From the IMG/VR virus record IMGVR_UViG_3300007609_000039, positions 1 to 46,361 of that record: a stretch of DNA of 46,361 nucleotides; one strand, 5' to 3'. Below the pieces are notes generated by a model that was given only the letters and a program-made list of their open reading frames with translations, was not told the DNA's origin and made no database searches. This document shows positions 35,028-41,829 of the stretch, piece by piece. This DNA comes from a virus. Each line of letters opens with the position of its first letter. Position 1 is the stretch's first letter. The position numbers and the translations under genes were made by a program.

Positions 35028-35328
35028 ATTTTTCTTTTAACATTTTATATATAGACGGTAGCGCCGCCTGCGCCTCTTTCTGTGTCTTGTAGGTGGTAGA
35101 AGACTCAATAGAGATACTCTTCTTGAGCCTTCCGTTCACCATCTTCATCTCCTGACCCTCGGTGGTTATACCTCCGCGCTGTACAACGATCTTGCACTCG
35201 TTAGTTACACCGTTGAGTGTACGTACAAACACCTTGAAGTCGTTATCGATGCACCACTTGAAGTTAAGGTACTCCTCGTGGACCTCTGGGCTTACTCTAA
35301 AATACAAGTTCTCCTTCGTGTACGGCAT
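35020..35328 (-). CDS. Hypothetical protein
   Basis: A 102-residue protein with beta segments (ENLYFRVSPEVHEEYLNFKW, FKVFVRTLNGVTNECKIVVQ) and a C-terminal helix ('KTQKEAQAALPSIYKMLKEK'). Its start overlaps the end of the primase-helicase gene by 32 bases, so the two are probably translated together. The size and the final helix resemble small replication accessory proteins, but nothing specific can be assigned. Confidence 0.65.
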   Translation of the reverse strand: MPYTKENLYFRVSPEVHEEYLNFKWCIDNDFKVFVRTLNGVTNECKIVVQRGGITTEGQEMKMVNGRLKKSISIESSTTYKTQKEAQAALPSIYKMLKEKYG

Positions 35329-37708
35329 CTTCCTTAGTTTTAAACACTATCCATCGCCCTAACTTATCTCTGCCCTCCACAGCTTCAACGCCATCCATAA
35401 AGGTAGCGAACGCAAGCAGCCACTTGTAGAACAGTGTTCTAGATATAGTCATCTTCGCCTTCGGAGCAAAGTCAGGGTTATCAGTAATAAAATCATTATA
35501 CAGGTCGTCTTTAAATATCCTCTTATCGTACACGATAACATCCGCAGACTTGGTGCCCTCAACAAGTCCTAGCCACTCGATGAACTCGTGACAGGTCTCA
35601 GAGGCAAGCTTACGTATGCCTAGGTTCTTGAACTCAGACTTAACAAGCCCGCTCTCTAGGTACAGCTGTAGGTTGCTGATCATGTAGTTATCAAACGCAA
35701 GCCACTCCTGCTCTGTCCATTCGTCGAACAGCCGCATACCGAACTCATCCACGGGGGTGTAGTCCTTGTTGTAGTGCTGCCTGAACTCAAGCTCCCACTT
35801 ACGGCGCTCGAAGGAGTTACCCTTACCGCTTATCGCGTAGTTGGTCGTGATCACGATCTTAGGGCTGTGCCTGAAAGGTATCTTTATCGCGTCCTTGTTC
35901 TTCTTCTCAAGGGTGATACCCTCAGTTATAACAGAGAACAGTCTCTCGAAAGGGAAGCCCTTCTTGACGTCGTCAAACGATATCACCTGCGTGTCGGTAG
36001 ATATGGTCTGGAACGCAAACTGCTTGTCGAACGAGAAGGTCTTACCGTCGATGTACGACACCTTCTTCATCTTGCTTATAGCCTGAACAAACAGCCCCTT
36101 ACCCGTACCTCCCTCAGGGTTGTCGGTGATCACCTCGTCGTTTAGTATCACAGATGGGCAGAAGCCCGGATCCTTGTAGCCGCTCATAAGGAAACCTATG
36201 GTAGACCTGAACGACAGTATAGCCTCCTCACTGCCTCCAGATATGTTAGACAGGAACCCCTTGAAGTCACAGTCGTCATTGTCTGCAGGGATGTAGTCCC
36301 TATCTATCACCTGATCTCTCCACACGAACCCACCAAGGTCCACGTAGTCTATCTGCTCCAAGCTGTCCTTCATAACCTTTAGCGCGCAGTTGCGGAAGTA
36401 GATGAACGACATATCAAGGGTGTCCTCGACGAAGTGGATGTTCACCGTGTCTAGCAGGGACAGGAAGTCCTCCTTGAAGAACCGCGTCTTGTCTGCGAAG
36501 TAGTTGTAGATGGACAGGTCCTCGAACTTCTCTAGGTAGCCTAGCACCATATCCTTCACGTCCTCCTCAGCAGCCTTATCGATAAGGTTGTTGGTCACCT
36601 TGACGAACATATACTTGTCGCTACCGTGTGGCGCGTACTTGTAGAAACCGTTCTGCTGAAGGAACTCCTTGAATACGTAGTGTATGATATTAACAGCCCC
36701 CTTGTCAGATACCGTCCAGAACTTACTCACGGACATGTTCTTCTCTATGGACTCCACCACCTCATCGACGTCTTCTTCAGCTACGCTAAGCTCTATTAGG
36801 TCTTTCTTTATTTCCTTCGAGGACGCGCCGCTTATGATCCTTGACTTGATCCGATGAACTTCGTTCTCGTCCTCGTAGAACTTTGTTCCGTGCGCAGCTC
36901 TGTTCCTGTAGGCAGACTCTATGGTGTTCTTTATCTCTGATGCCGGGAAGTCAGAGGACTGCATCTGCATTATAACGTACTCAGCCAGAGACTTACTGAT
37001 ACCGAAGTCGTTGAACGCCGCGGCAAGCACGAACACGTTGTTGTTACGAGCTCCCTCGACTAGACCGTACTCCTTCTCCCACCACCTCATCAGCCTGTCC
37101 ATTATCTTGTTCTCATCCCTGATCGGTATGGTGGTGCGTATAGACCTCATATCCAGTGGCTTAGACTCCTCCTCAGATAGCTTGGTCCATACGTCAGACT
37201 CTAGGTTGATGTGGATCTCCGGATCGTACGACTCGTAGCACACACGGCTGATGTTCTTAGAGGTCACATCAAACTCAGGGCACCCGAAGTACTTCTCCAG
37301 CGCATCAAAGTACCGCTTGTGGTTCTCTATCTCAGAAGGGATCTTAACGATCACCTTTAGACCGTCGCCGCTAGGGCTAACGAACACAGCCATCACGTGA
37401 GCGTCCTCCTTCAGGGTCTCCTTAAACTCAAGCATATCTCGCTTGGTCTTGTAGCCATCGAAGTCAAGGCAGATCAGTCCGCTGTGCTCGATGATCGCGT
37501 CGTCCGCTCTCTTCTGGAACGTACCCGAGAAACAGATCGCAGGGAGCCCCTTCTTCAGCTCGTTACGCTTGGTCTTATCCTTCTCCTTACGGATCTGCTT
37601 GATAAGGTCGGCGTACTTGCCCGTCTGTATCCTATCGAAGACAACCTTCACGTCTCTGTGAAACGGCGTGGACGTCTCCTTGATGTTGCTAAATATAGTT
37701 ACGGTCAT
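35297..37708 (-). CDS. Primase-helicase (BT4734/VirE-like N-terminus, D5-like SF3 helicase)
   Basis: An 803-residue replication protein. Residues 50-165 match the BT4734/VirE N-terminal primase-like domain, with LDFDG (81-85) and SPSGDGLK (111-118) carrying the acidic and basic residues of an archaeo-eukaryotic primase fold. Residues 480-660 form a superfamily 3 helicase with Walker A GGTGKG (533-538), Walker B VISFDD (575-580), motif C PKIVITTN (616-623) and a following Arg-rich 'SFERRKWELEF'. The C-terminus has a D5-like helical tail. It would unwind and prime the phage DNA. It follows directly on a DnaA-domain protein (four-base overlap), which suggests an initiator/helicase pair. No polymerase is seen nearby. 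Confidence 0.9.
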   Translation of the reverse strand: MTVTIFSNIKETSTPFHRDVKVVFDRIQTGKYADLIKQIRKEKDKTKRNELKKGLPAICFSGTFQKRADDAIIEHSGLICLDFDGYKTKRDMLEFKETLKEDAHVMAVFVSPSGDGLKVIVKIPSEIENHKRYFDALEKYFGCPEFDVTSKNISRVCYESYDPEIHINLESDVWTKLSEEESKPLDMRSIRTTIPIRDENKIMDRLMRWWEKEYGLVEGARNNNVFVLAAAFNDFGISKSLAEYVIMQMQSSDFPASEIKNTIESAYRNRAAHGTKFYEDENEVHRIKSRIISGASSKEIKKDLIELSVAEEDVDEVVESIEKNMSVSKFWTVSDKGAVNIIHYVFKEFLQQNGFYKYAPHGSDKYMFVKVTNNLIDKAAEEDVKDMVLGYLEKFEDLSIYNYFADKTRFFKEDFLSLLDTVNIHFVEDTLDMSFIYFRNCALKVMKDSLEQIDYVDLGGFVWRDQVIDRDYIPADNDDCDFKGFLSNISGGSEEAILSFRSTIGFLMSGYKDPGFCPSVILNDEVITDNPEGGTGKGLFVQAISKMKKVSYIDGKTFSFDKQFAFQTISTDTQVISFDDVKKGFPFERLFSVITEGITLEKKNKDAIKIPFRHSPKIVITTNYAISGKGNSFERRKWELEFRQHYNKDYTPVDEFGMRLFDEWTEQEWLAFDNYMISNLQLYLESGLVKSEFKNLGIRKLASETCHEFIEWLGLVEGTKSADVIVYDKRIFKDDLYNDFITDNPDFAPKAKMTISRTLFYKWLLAFATFMDGVEAVEGRDKLGRWIVFKTKEDAVHEGELVF

Positions 37709-38184
37709 AGCATCTTAATGATTGCGTCAAGCCTTAGCCTGACAAGTTCTACTTTATCTTCAGGTATGCGTGTGATGAGGTCCTCGAAGTTACCTACCTT
37801 CACTAGCCTGCGGTTCTCCTCCTCAACGATCTTCAGCTTGTACCTCAGGTTGGCGACTTCTCTCTTGGCCTCCTCATGCGATGCAGGTATGGTCTCGATC
37901 TGCCCCTGCTCGAAGTCTATCTCCTTACACAGCCTGTTGTAGGACTTCACTACATCCGGCTCGAAGCGTACTATGGTAGGGAACACGTTGCGTATGGCGT
38001 GAAGCACTGTCGCGTGGTCTGTGCCTACATCTTTTCCGATACTACTGAGGGTCCTGTTGAACATATCTCTCGCTATCTTATAGTAGACCGTCCTTCCGTA
38101 CACGTAGATCCTCGCTCTCGATCTCTTTGTTATATCTACCCCAAACTCTTTAGAAACCTTCTCAATGATATCTTTATTTTTCAT
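37705..38184 (-). CDS. DnaA domain IV-like DNA-binding protein
   Basis: A 159-residue protein. Residues 1-70 resemble the C-terminal DNA-binding domain of DnaA: a helix RARIYVYGRTVYYKIARDMF, a recognition turn SLSSIG-like (TLSSIGKDV), and the signature GTDHATVLHAIR (54-65), equivalent to the DHTTVxxA helix that reads DnaA boxes. No AAA+ domain is present; the C-terminal half is a coiled coil (EEAKREVANLRYKLKIVEEE). It probably binds the phage origin and loads the primase-helicase, whose gene overlaps this stop. Stand-alone DnaA domain IV proteins occur in several Bacteroidetes phages. Confidence 0.83.
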   Translation of the reverse strand: MKNKDIIEKVSKEFGVDITKRSRARIYVYGRTVYYKIARDMFNRTLSSIGKDVGTDHATVLHAIRNVFPTIVRFEPDVVKSYNRLCKEIDFEQGQIETIPASHEEAKREVANLRYKLKIVEEENRRLVKVGNFEDLITRIPEDKVELVRLRLDAIIKML

Positions 38185-38416
38185 TTCTCTTCATTACATT
38201 AATAAATAAACTCAGTTCTTTTGCGTCTTCAAATATTACCCTGCTCTCCATAAACTGGGCTATCCATTTACCGTCCTCTATCTCGTCGTGAGCTGGAGTA
38301 AGCAGGTACACATCCTCATCAAAGTCGTATACGTAGTAGTAGAATGGTTCGGCCCAGTTGCCTTCCCCCTCATCCTGTCTCTCGAATCCTAGGTCAATTA
38401 GTTCTTGCTCTGTCAT
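38174..38416 (-). CDS. Small acidic protein, paralogue A
   Basis: An 80-residue protein opening MTEQELIDLGFERQDEGEGN and containing an aromatic strand (PFYYYVYDFDEDVYLLTP), DGKW (48-51) and a final helix with FINVMKR. The same plan (MTExxLxxLGFE, DGKW, C-terminal Leu-rich helix) appears in the gene at 38658, so these are diverged paralogues separated by a 51-residue gene. Small proteins with LGFE and YYY features are common in Flavobacterium phages and plasmids, with unknown function. It overlaps the DnaA-like gene by 11 bases. Confidence 0.75.
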   Translation of the reverse strand: MTEQELIDLGFERQDEGEGNWAEPFYYYVYDFDEDVYLLTPAHDEIEDGKWIAQFMESRVIFEDAKELSLFINVMKRNEK

Positions 38417-38418
38417 AT

Positions 38419-38574
38419 CTACAAGTTTGTTCTTATTCCAATATTCCCTCTTGAGTCTATACGCATACGTTCTACCGGTCTTTTTTCTTGAATCGTTTTG
38501 TGTATAGCAACCGGTGCAATAACCGTAACTGCAGACAACGCACCGATGCTTTTTAAAAAATCTTTTCTGTTCAT
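38419..38574 (-). CDS. 51-residue protein with Tat-like signal and tail-fibre-like C-terminal motif
   Basis: Found in the gap between two paralogues. MNRKDFLKSIGALSAVTVIA resembles a twin-arginine-type (RKDFLK) export signal with a hydrophobic core. The C-terminal half has ERMRIDSRGNIGIRTN, very close to the MRIDSSGNVGIGT motif found in many phage tail-fibre repeats. It ends TAG at 38419-38421, two bases before the neighbouring ATG. A short exported peptide carrying a fibre motif could mimic or compete with fibre binding at the cell surface, or be a degraded fibre fragment. Direct repeats TTTTAGAGTTTGT lie just upstream. Confidence 0.6.
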   Translation of the reverse strand: MNRKDFLKSIGALSAVTVIAPVAIHKTIQEKRPVERMRIDSRGNIGIRTNL

Positions 38575-38657
38575 TTTAGAGTTTGTTGCGTTTTTGTTTT
38601 AGAGTTTGTGGTTAGCTTATACGCTTAATTTATACCACAATATGTAAGTTTATAGGC
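38575..38657. repeat. Leader with two TTTTAGAGTTTGT repeats and an inverted repeat
   Basis: This 83-base gap has two copies of a 13-base direct repeat in the plus-strand sense next to the 51-residue gene. It also has an inverted repeat TTGTGGT/ACCACAA with a 21-base loop, and a shorter GTAAG/CTTAC pair next to the stop of the following gene. It could end one transcript and start another on the minus strand. No TAnnTTTG is present. Confidence 0.5.
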
Positions 38658-38939
38658 TTACTCTATGTTTGGCAGAACCACATCTATTTCTCTGAGGGTT
38701 TTTAGTAACCATTTAAGTTTCTCAAGATTGACTTCCTTATACGAGTTGCTTGCTATACACAACGTCCATTTACCATCATTTACCTCATCATCTTGGAATA
38801 CATCAATGGTGTCTAACCAAGAACAAAACAAGTTACCAAACTGACCCACAAGACTGTATGTGATGTATTCCTTTTTAGCTACATCGTCATAGTCAGTTTC
38901 CTTCTCAAATCCTAATTCAAATAAATCTTTTTCTGTCAT
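38658..38939 (-). CDS. Small acidic protein, paralogue B
   Basis: A 93-residue protein starting MTEKDLFELGFEKETDYDDV, with 'YITYSLVGQFGNLFCSWLDT', DGKW near residue 60 and a final helix LEKLKWLLKTLREID. It shares the N-terminal motif, DGKW and helix order with the 38174 gene. Its ATG overlaps the stop of the downstream-coded DUF5664-like gene (ATGA). The duplication in a dense early operon resembles anti-host or anti-defence gene families, but this is inference only. Confidence 0.72.
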   Translation of the reverse strand: MTEKDLFELGFEKETDYDDVAKKEYITYSLVGQFGNLFCSWLDTIDVFQDDEVNDGKWTLCIASNSYKEVNLEKLKWLLKTLREIDVVLPNIE

Positions 38940-39232
38940 TGCTCAATAATTTTGGTTTGTCCAGCCTTCTCTAATTCCATCTGTAGGTTCGCTAGGGCTC
39001 TCCAAGCTACCTTGGCTGAGTGTCTTATACCGTCGTCGTCTATCTGTCCGGCCTGTATCAGGTGTCGTGATAGCGCGTCCAAGTGGTCGCTGGACTTACC
39101 CCTGTCCCAGTGCAGTGGCTTATCGGGGTGGTGCTGCTGGTTTCCAGCCCAAGAGGTGCGTGCTACCTCTAGTATCGCGTCAGGGAAGTACTTCAGTACG
39201 CCCGTGAACACAGGTTTATTTTTTCTGCTCAT
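38936..39232 (-). CDS. dATP/dGTP diphosphohydrolase-like (DUF5664) protein
   Basis: A 98-residue protein. 'LKYFPDAILEVARTSWAGNQ', 'HWDRGKSSDHLDALSRHLIQ' and 'GIRHSAKVAWRALANLQMEL' match the order of the DUF5664 family, described as the N-terminal part of phage dATP/dGTP diphosphohydrolases. Conserved features are the His/Asp pair around DHLDALSRHL and the RHSAKVAWRA helix. If active it would hydrolyse deoxynucleotides, shaping the nucleotide pool during infection, or acting with DNA base modification as in some phages. No purine-modification synthase is present in the window. It overlaps a 43-residue membrane protein gene by 17 bases. Confidence 0.7.
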   Translation of the reverse strand: MSRKNKPVFTGVLKYFPDAILEVARTSWAGNQQHHPDKPLHWDRGKSSDHLDALSRHLIQAGQIDDDGIRHSAKVAWRALANLQMELEKAGQTKIIEQ

Positions 39233-39347
39233 CGCCGATTAGTTTTACGATTATAAATGCTAAGATGATGGTGTTGACGTTTACAGGCAGTAGCCCGTTA
39301 AGTAGTGAAAGCGCCAAGAAGAACACTACCGTAAGTACGTACCTCAT
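39216..39347 (-). CDS. 43-residue double-membrane-segment protein (holin-like)
   Basis: Found by reading the gap. ATG at 39347 overlaps the stop of the neighbouring gene (ATGA), and the frame ends TAA at 39216-39218. The sequence is almost entirely two hydrophobic segments (YVLTVVFFLALSLL; NTIILAFIIVKLIG) joined by NGLLPVNV and ending in a charged GDEQKK tail. Minimal holins and superinfection-exclusion proteins share this layout. It is in the early leftward operon rather than beside a lysin, so membrane disruption is possible but unproven. Confidence 0.65.
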   Translation of the reverse strand: MRYVLTVVFFLALSLLNGLLPVNVNTIILAFIIVKLIGDEQKK

Positions 39348-39556
39348 TCTTCCTCCTTGAAGTACTTGTTAATCCACTCCTGCTCCTTAACCTCGTCGAC
39401 AAAAGATACGTATGCCTCGAAGAATAAGAACGATACTACGATATAGACACCTGAGTGGTCGTAGCTTATCTCTAGTGCTGGTAACACGTTTATCTGCCAC
39501 CAAGATACTGATGAGTAGAGCTCTAAGCTGTACCTTCCTAGTTTTGATTTTTTCAT
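39344..39556 (-). CDS. Hypothetical small protein with hydrophobic segment
   Basis: A 70-residue protein. The N-terminus is basic (MKKSKLGRYS). The middle alternates aromatics (YSSVSWWQINVLPALEISYD), and a hydrophobic stretch YIVVSFLFFEAYVSFV may associate with the membrane. The C-terminus is acidic (KEQEWINKYFKEEE). It shares an ATGA overlap with the 43-residue two-segment membrane protein, which suggests that the two act together. No known family is recognised. Confidence 0.65.
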   Translation of the reverse strand: MKKSKLGRYSLELYSSVSWWQINVLPALEISYDHSGVYIVVSFLFFEAYVSFVDEVKEQEWINKYFKEEE

Positions 39557-39695
39557 TTAAATAGATTTAGAGACGCCAGATCTAGGGTGCTCGGGTCACA
39601 CACCCCGTCACTGACTAATTAACCAAAAACTCAAATATGGAAAAACTCCCGATGTAGATCCCTGCCAAGGAGTCGAACCTCAGGCAGGGTGGTTA
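39557..39695 (-). other. Non-coding gap with T-arm-like hairpin
   Basis: In 139 bases there is no plausible gene. On the minus strand, just after the SSB-like stop, CCCTGCC (plus 39683-39689) and GGCAGGG (plus 39660-39666) enclose a short stem with loop TTCGACT. The loop fits the tRNA T-loop rule TTCRANY, and the stacked 7 plus about 4-5 bp helix matches a tRNA acceptor/T-arm minihelix, but D and anticodon arms are absent. It may be a terminator-like or processing hairpin, or the remnant of a tRNA 3' end. Further down are CGGG/CCCG pairings and AT-rich sequence. Confidence 0.55.
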
Positions 39696-40358
39696 CTAGA
39701 TGTCTAGCTCTAGTGTTTCTTCCTCGACCTCGATCTCTCTTAGGTCGTTAGAGAAGTAGTTGTCCATGTGCTTCTTAAGCGCACCTGCGGCGGAGTCCGC
39801 TTGGTTTGACTGATCAACGTTTAAGGGCTTGCCTAGCGAGAACACAGGTACGCTGTACTTAACGCTTCCCTTCTTCTCGTCCTTAGACGAAGTGACCTCA
39901 ACCCACTGGTTGTCGATGAGGTTCCTAGAGGCCTCCATAAAGTCAGACCACTCCTTCACGACCGCACCCTTGAGCGCGATGTTAGCGACAGATCCGTCCT
40001 CTAGCATTACGTACACAGATCGGTGGTACTTACCTCCGGCGGCAACAACATCAGGCTTGATGTCCTTGTAGAGCCCGCTAGCGATCTTCTTACCCTTGAA
40101 GGTCTGAACGCTTAGGTTCTCCTTACCGATGTAGAACACCTCGTTAGAGTAGATACCCGTCTGCGTGGCATCGTTCCACCCCTTTATGGTGTGGTAGTGC
40201 TGTAGGAAAACAAAGCGCAACGGAAGCTCAACAGCGATGTTGTCGCCTGAAGCTTTGTCGTAGTAGCTGAACTGCTTATCTACAGATTTCCAAGCTAGGT
40301 ACTTGGTCGTTGGGTTAGAGCTCTTAGGGCTCTCGTTAGTGTGGGCAAATCTTGCCAT
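39696..40358 (-). CDS. Probable single-stranded DNA-binding protein
   Basis: A 220-residue protein. I choose the ATG at 40358 (MARFAHTNESPKSSNPTTKY), since the longer frame begins with TTG inside a hairpin. Residues 15-165 are strand-rich with OB-like elements (KYLAWKSVDKQFSYYDKASG, GWNDATQTGIYSNEVFYIGK, 'YHRSVYVMLEDGSVANIALK'). The tail is strongly acidic (REIEVEEETLELDI), the usual protein-interaction tip of SSBs. This pattern recurs in Bacteroidetes phages beside recombination genes. It would coat single-stranded DNA at the fork and recruit the RecE-like nuclease and primase-helicase. Eight T residues precede the ATG on the minus strand. Confidence 0.7.
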   Translation of the reverse strand: MARFAHTNESPKSSNPTTKYLAWKSVDKQFSYYDKASGDNIAVELPLRFVFLQHYHTIKGWNDATQTGIYSNEVFYIGKENLSVQTFKGKKIASGLYKDIKPDVVAAGGKYHRSVYVMLEDGSVANIALKGAVVKEWSDFMEASRNLIDNQWVEVTSSKDEKKGSVKYSVPVFSLGKPLNVDQSNQADSAAGALKKHMDNYFSNDLREIEVEEETLELDI

Positions 40359-40377
40359 AAAAAAAAGTGTATTTGAT

Positions 40378-40399
40378 GCGAGGGACAAGCCCCCCTCGC
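40378..40399 (-). terminator. GC-rich hairpin between RecE-like and SSB genes
   Basis: A perfect 7-bp stem (GCGAGGG and CCCTCGC on the plus strand) with an 8-base loop lies directly after the RecE-like stop. On the minus strand the SSB leader's eight-T run follows 11 bases later. It probably reduces read-through or stabilises mRNA ends. Confidence 0.55.
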
Positions 40400-40404
40400 T
40401 TGGG

Positions 40405-41160
40405 CTAAAGTATTAGTGTGCCGTCCTGATGTTTCGGCCAGCTGTCGAAGCGCTCGATGTATCCGGTCTCTAGGTAGTTCTTCCACTTAGATACCGCTCC
40501 TACCATCAGCTCGTAGCCCTCCTCCTGCATCTGCTCAGATAGCGTGTAGGGCACCACGTCGTAGGGGTAGTTCTTCTGCATCGCTATGAACTTAAACTGA
40601 TCCATCGTGTAGCCGAGCACCTCGCAGTAGAACGCCGCCTGAATGTGCCAGTTGTACTTGTACACGTCGCGTCTGAATGCCTTAGGCGATGCGTTCTGGC
40701 AGGTCTTGATGTCCGACAGGAACTCAGGGTTCTTCACGTCTGGTCTTACCTTCACCTTGACGCCCATGTACTCGGAGTAGTGCGACAGCTCGACCTCCCC
40801 CTGCAGGTACATCTGCACCAGTGGGCTATCTCTTACGCTGTTCTCTAGTCCGGTGATCACGCCTCCGTGCTCAGCCTTCAGCAGTAGCTTGCCTGTCTTC
40901 TGATACTCAGCGTACAGCTCCTTTCCTGCCTTGTACGTCCTGTTCATAGGCTCCATCACTAGGTAGTTCTTCAGGTACTCGTTAGGCTCTAGGAACCTAG
41001 CGTGCACAGCCGTGCCGAGGAACATATCCTCAGACTCCTTGTACGGGGTAGAGTGCAACAGGTGGTACACCGACATAGACGCTATGGTCTTCACCGCTGA
41101 TGATGATAGGTAACGCTTGTTCGCGTGGTACTCCTCGTTTGTCTCTACCTTGGTTGTCAT
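40405..41160 (-). CDS. RecE-like PD-(D/E)xK exonuclease
   Basis: A 251-residue protein. 'LGTAVHARFLEP' (48-59) is the conserved N-terminal region of the exonuclease VIII/RecE-like family (DUF3799). D141 (VRPDVKN), D150-x-K152 (LSDIKT) and Q174 with Y178 (HIQAAFYCEV) form the PD-(D/E)xK active site in the right order. It would resect double-stranded ends to expose 3' single strands for annealing or recombination, together with the SSB gene downstream. No Erf/RecT annealase is visible. It overlaps the preceding 99-residue gene by four bases. Confidence 0.88.
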   Translation of the reverse strand: MTTKVETNEEYHANKRYLSSSAVKTIASMSVYHLLHSTPYKESEDMFLGTAVHARFLEPNEYLKNYLVMEPMNRTYKAGKELYAEYQKTGKLLLKAEHGGVITGLENSVRDSPLVQMYLQGEVELSHYSEYMGVKVKVRPDVKNPEFLSDIKTCQNASPKAFRRDVYKYNWHIQAAFYCEVLGYTMDQFKFIAMQKNYPYDVVPYTLSEQMQEEGYELMVGAVSKWKNYLETGYIERFDSWPKHQDGTLIL

Positions 41161-41456
41161 AGGTTCTCTAGCTTTTTAGTTAGGGCGTTTGTTATGTACT
41201 TAGACCCACCGAAGTCTCTGATCTGCCTGAGGTACTTGTCCCTCTTGTAGGCCTTCACCCCCTCATCGAAGCCCTGCTCCAAGAAGATCGTGACGATGTC
41301 GTTACCTACCTTGACGTAGAAGTCACTCTCGGTGGACAGCATATGGAACCCGTCCTCGTCCTTCACCATCTTCAACCCCTGATACAGTCGCGCCTCGTAG
41401 TCTCTTGTACTTAGATCCGCTCCGCGCTCTACAAATTCATTCCAGATGTGTTCCAT
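41157..41456 (-). CDS. Hypothetical protein upstream of RecE-like nuclease
   Basis: A 99-residue protein, mixed alpha/beta (MEHIWNEFVERGADLSTRDY, then 'SDFYVKVGNDIVTIFLEQGF', then a basic 'KAYKRDKYLRQIRDFGGSKY'). A minus-strand promoter box TATATTTG lies nine bases before its ATG, so it may open a recombination sub-operon with RecE-like and SSB genes. It is not recognised, but the close coupling suggests a recombination accessory. Confidence 0.65.
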   Translation of the reverse strand: MEHIWNEFVERGADLSTRDYEARLYQGLKMVKDEDGFHMLSTESDFYVKVGNDIVTIFLEQGFDEGVKAYKRDKYLRQIRDFGGSKYITNALTKKLENL

Positions 41457-41465
41457 TTCTTTTCA

Positions 41466-41473
41466 CAAATATA
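41466..41473 (-). promoter_or_regulatory. Minus-strand promoter box TATATTTG
   Basis: A perfect TAnnTTTG on the minus strand in the 32-base gap between the AP2-domain gene and the recombination genes. The distance to the ATG is short (nine bases), giving a very short leader. Confidence 0.5.
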
Positions 41474-41488
41474 TGTTTATAAACCATT

Positions 41489-41683
41489 CTAAACAAGCTT
41501 TCTCTTAAAAAAGTTTGTCTTCCTGCTTAAATTATTTTTTATCACGAACAGGTCGTAAGCCTTGGCCGCGTCCTTAGGGTCGTCGTAGTACCCAAGCTGA
41601 ACCGTCTCGTTGTTGTACTTGATCCTAGCTATCCACTTCTTCTGCCCCCTCGATACCCCAAGGTATGGTGTCGTTTTTCTCAT
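41489..41683 (-). CDS. Stand-alone AP2 DNA-binding domain protein
   Basis: A 64-residue protein that is almost only an AP2/ERF domain: residues 6-50, 'YLGVSRGQKKWIARIKYNNE', 'VQLGYYDDPKDAAKAYDLF'. The three-strand sheet with WxARI and LGYYDDxxxAAxAYD followed by a helix is diagnostic. AP2 domains in phages usually sit at the end of HNH homing nucleases; here no nuclease is attached. It probably binds DNA as a small regulator or is the remainder of a homing gene. A cluster of TGTCGATTT repeats lies directly upstream. The basic C-terminus ends FFKRKLV. Confidence 0.88.
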   Translation of the reverse strand: MRKTTPYLGVSRGQKKWIARIKYNNETVQLGYYDDPKDAAKAYDLFVIKNNLSRKTNFFKRKLV

Positions 41684-41744
41684 ATACTTCTTTTTTATTT
41701 TTTAATACTACTTTTATTTTTCTTTGGCTCTCTCATATAGAGTA

Positions 41745-41829
41745 AAATCGACATTTTCGACACCCCCCTGTATTTACAGGCCTTCCGAGATGTCGATTTG
41801 GTGTCGATTTACCTATCTGGTGTCGATTT
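41745..41829. repeat. Iteron cluster GGTGTCGATTT with central hairpin
   Basis: TGTCGATTT occurs at 41791, 41802 and 41821. The inverse AAATCGACA is at 41745, and a partial inverse TTCGACACC is at 41756. Between the two orientations is a perfect CCTGTA-TT-TACAGG hairpin (41767-41780). Together they form a large imperfect palindrome in a 129-base gap on the minus strand between the AP2 gene and the secreted-protein gene; the last copy reaches into the end of the latter. This layout suits an operator, an origin or a strong transcript-folding signal. Confidence 0.75.
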
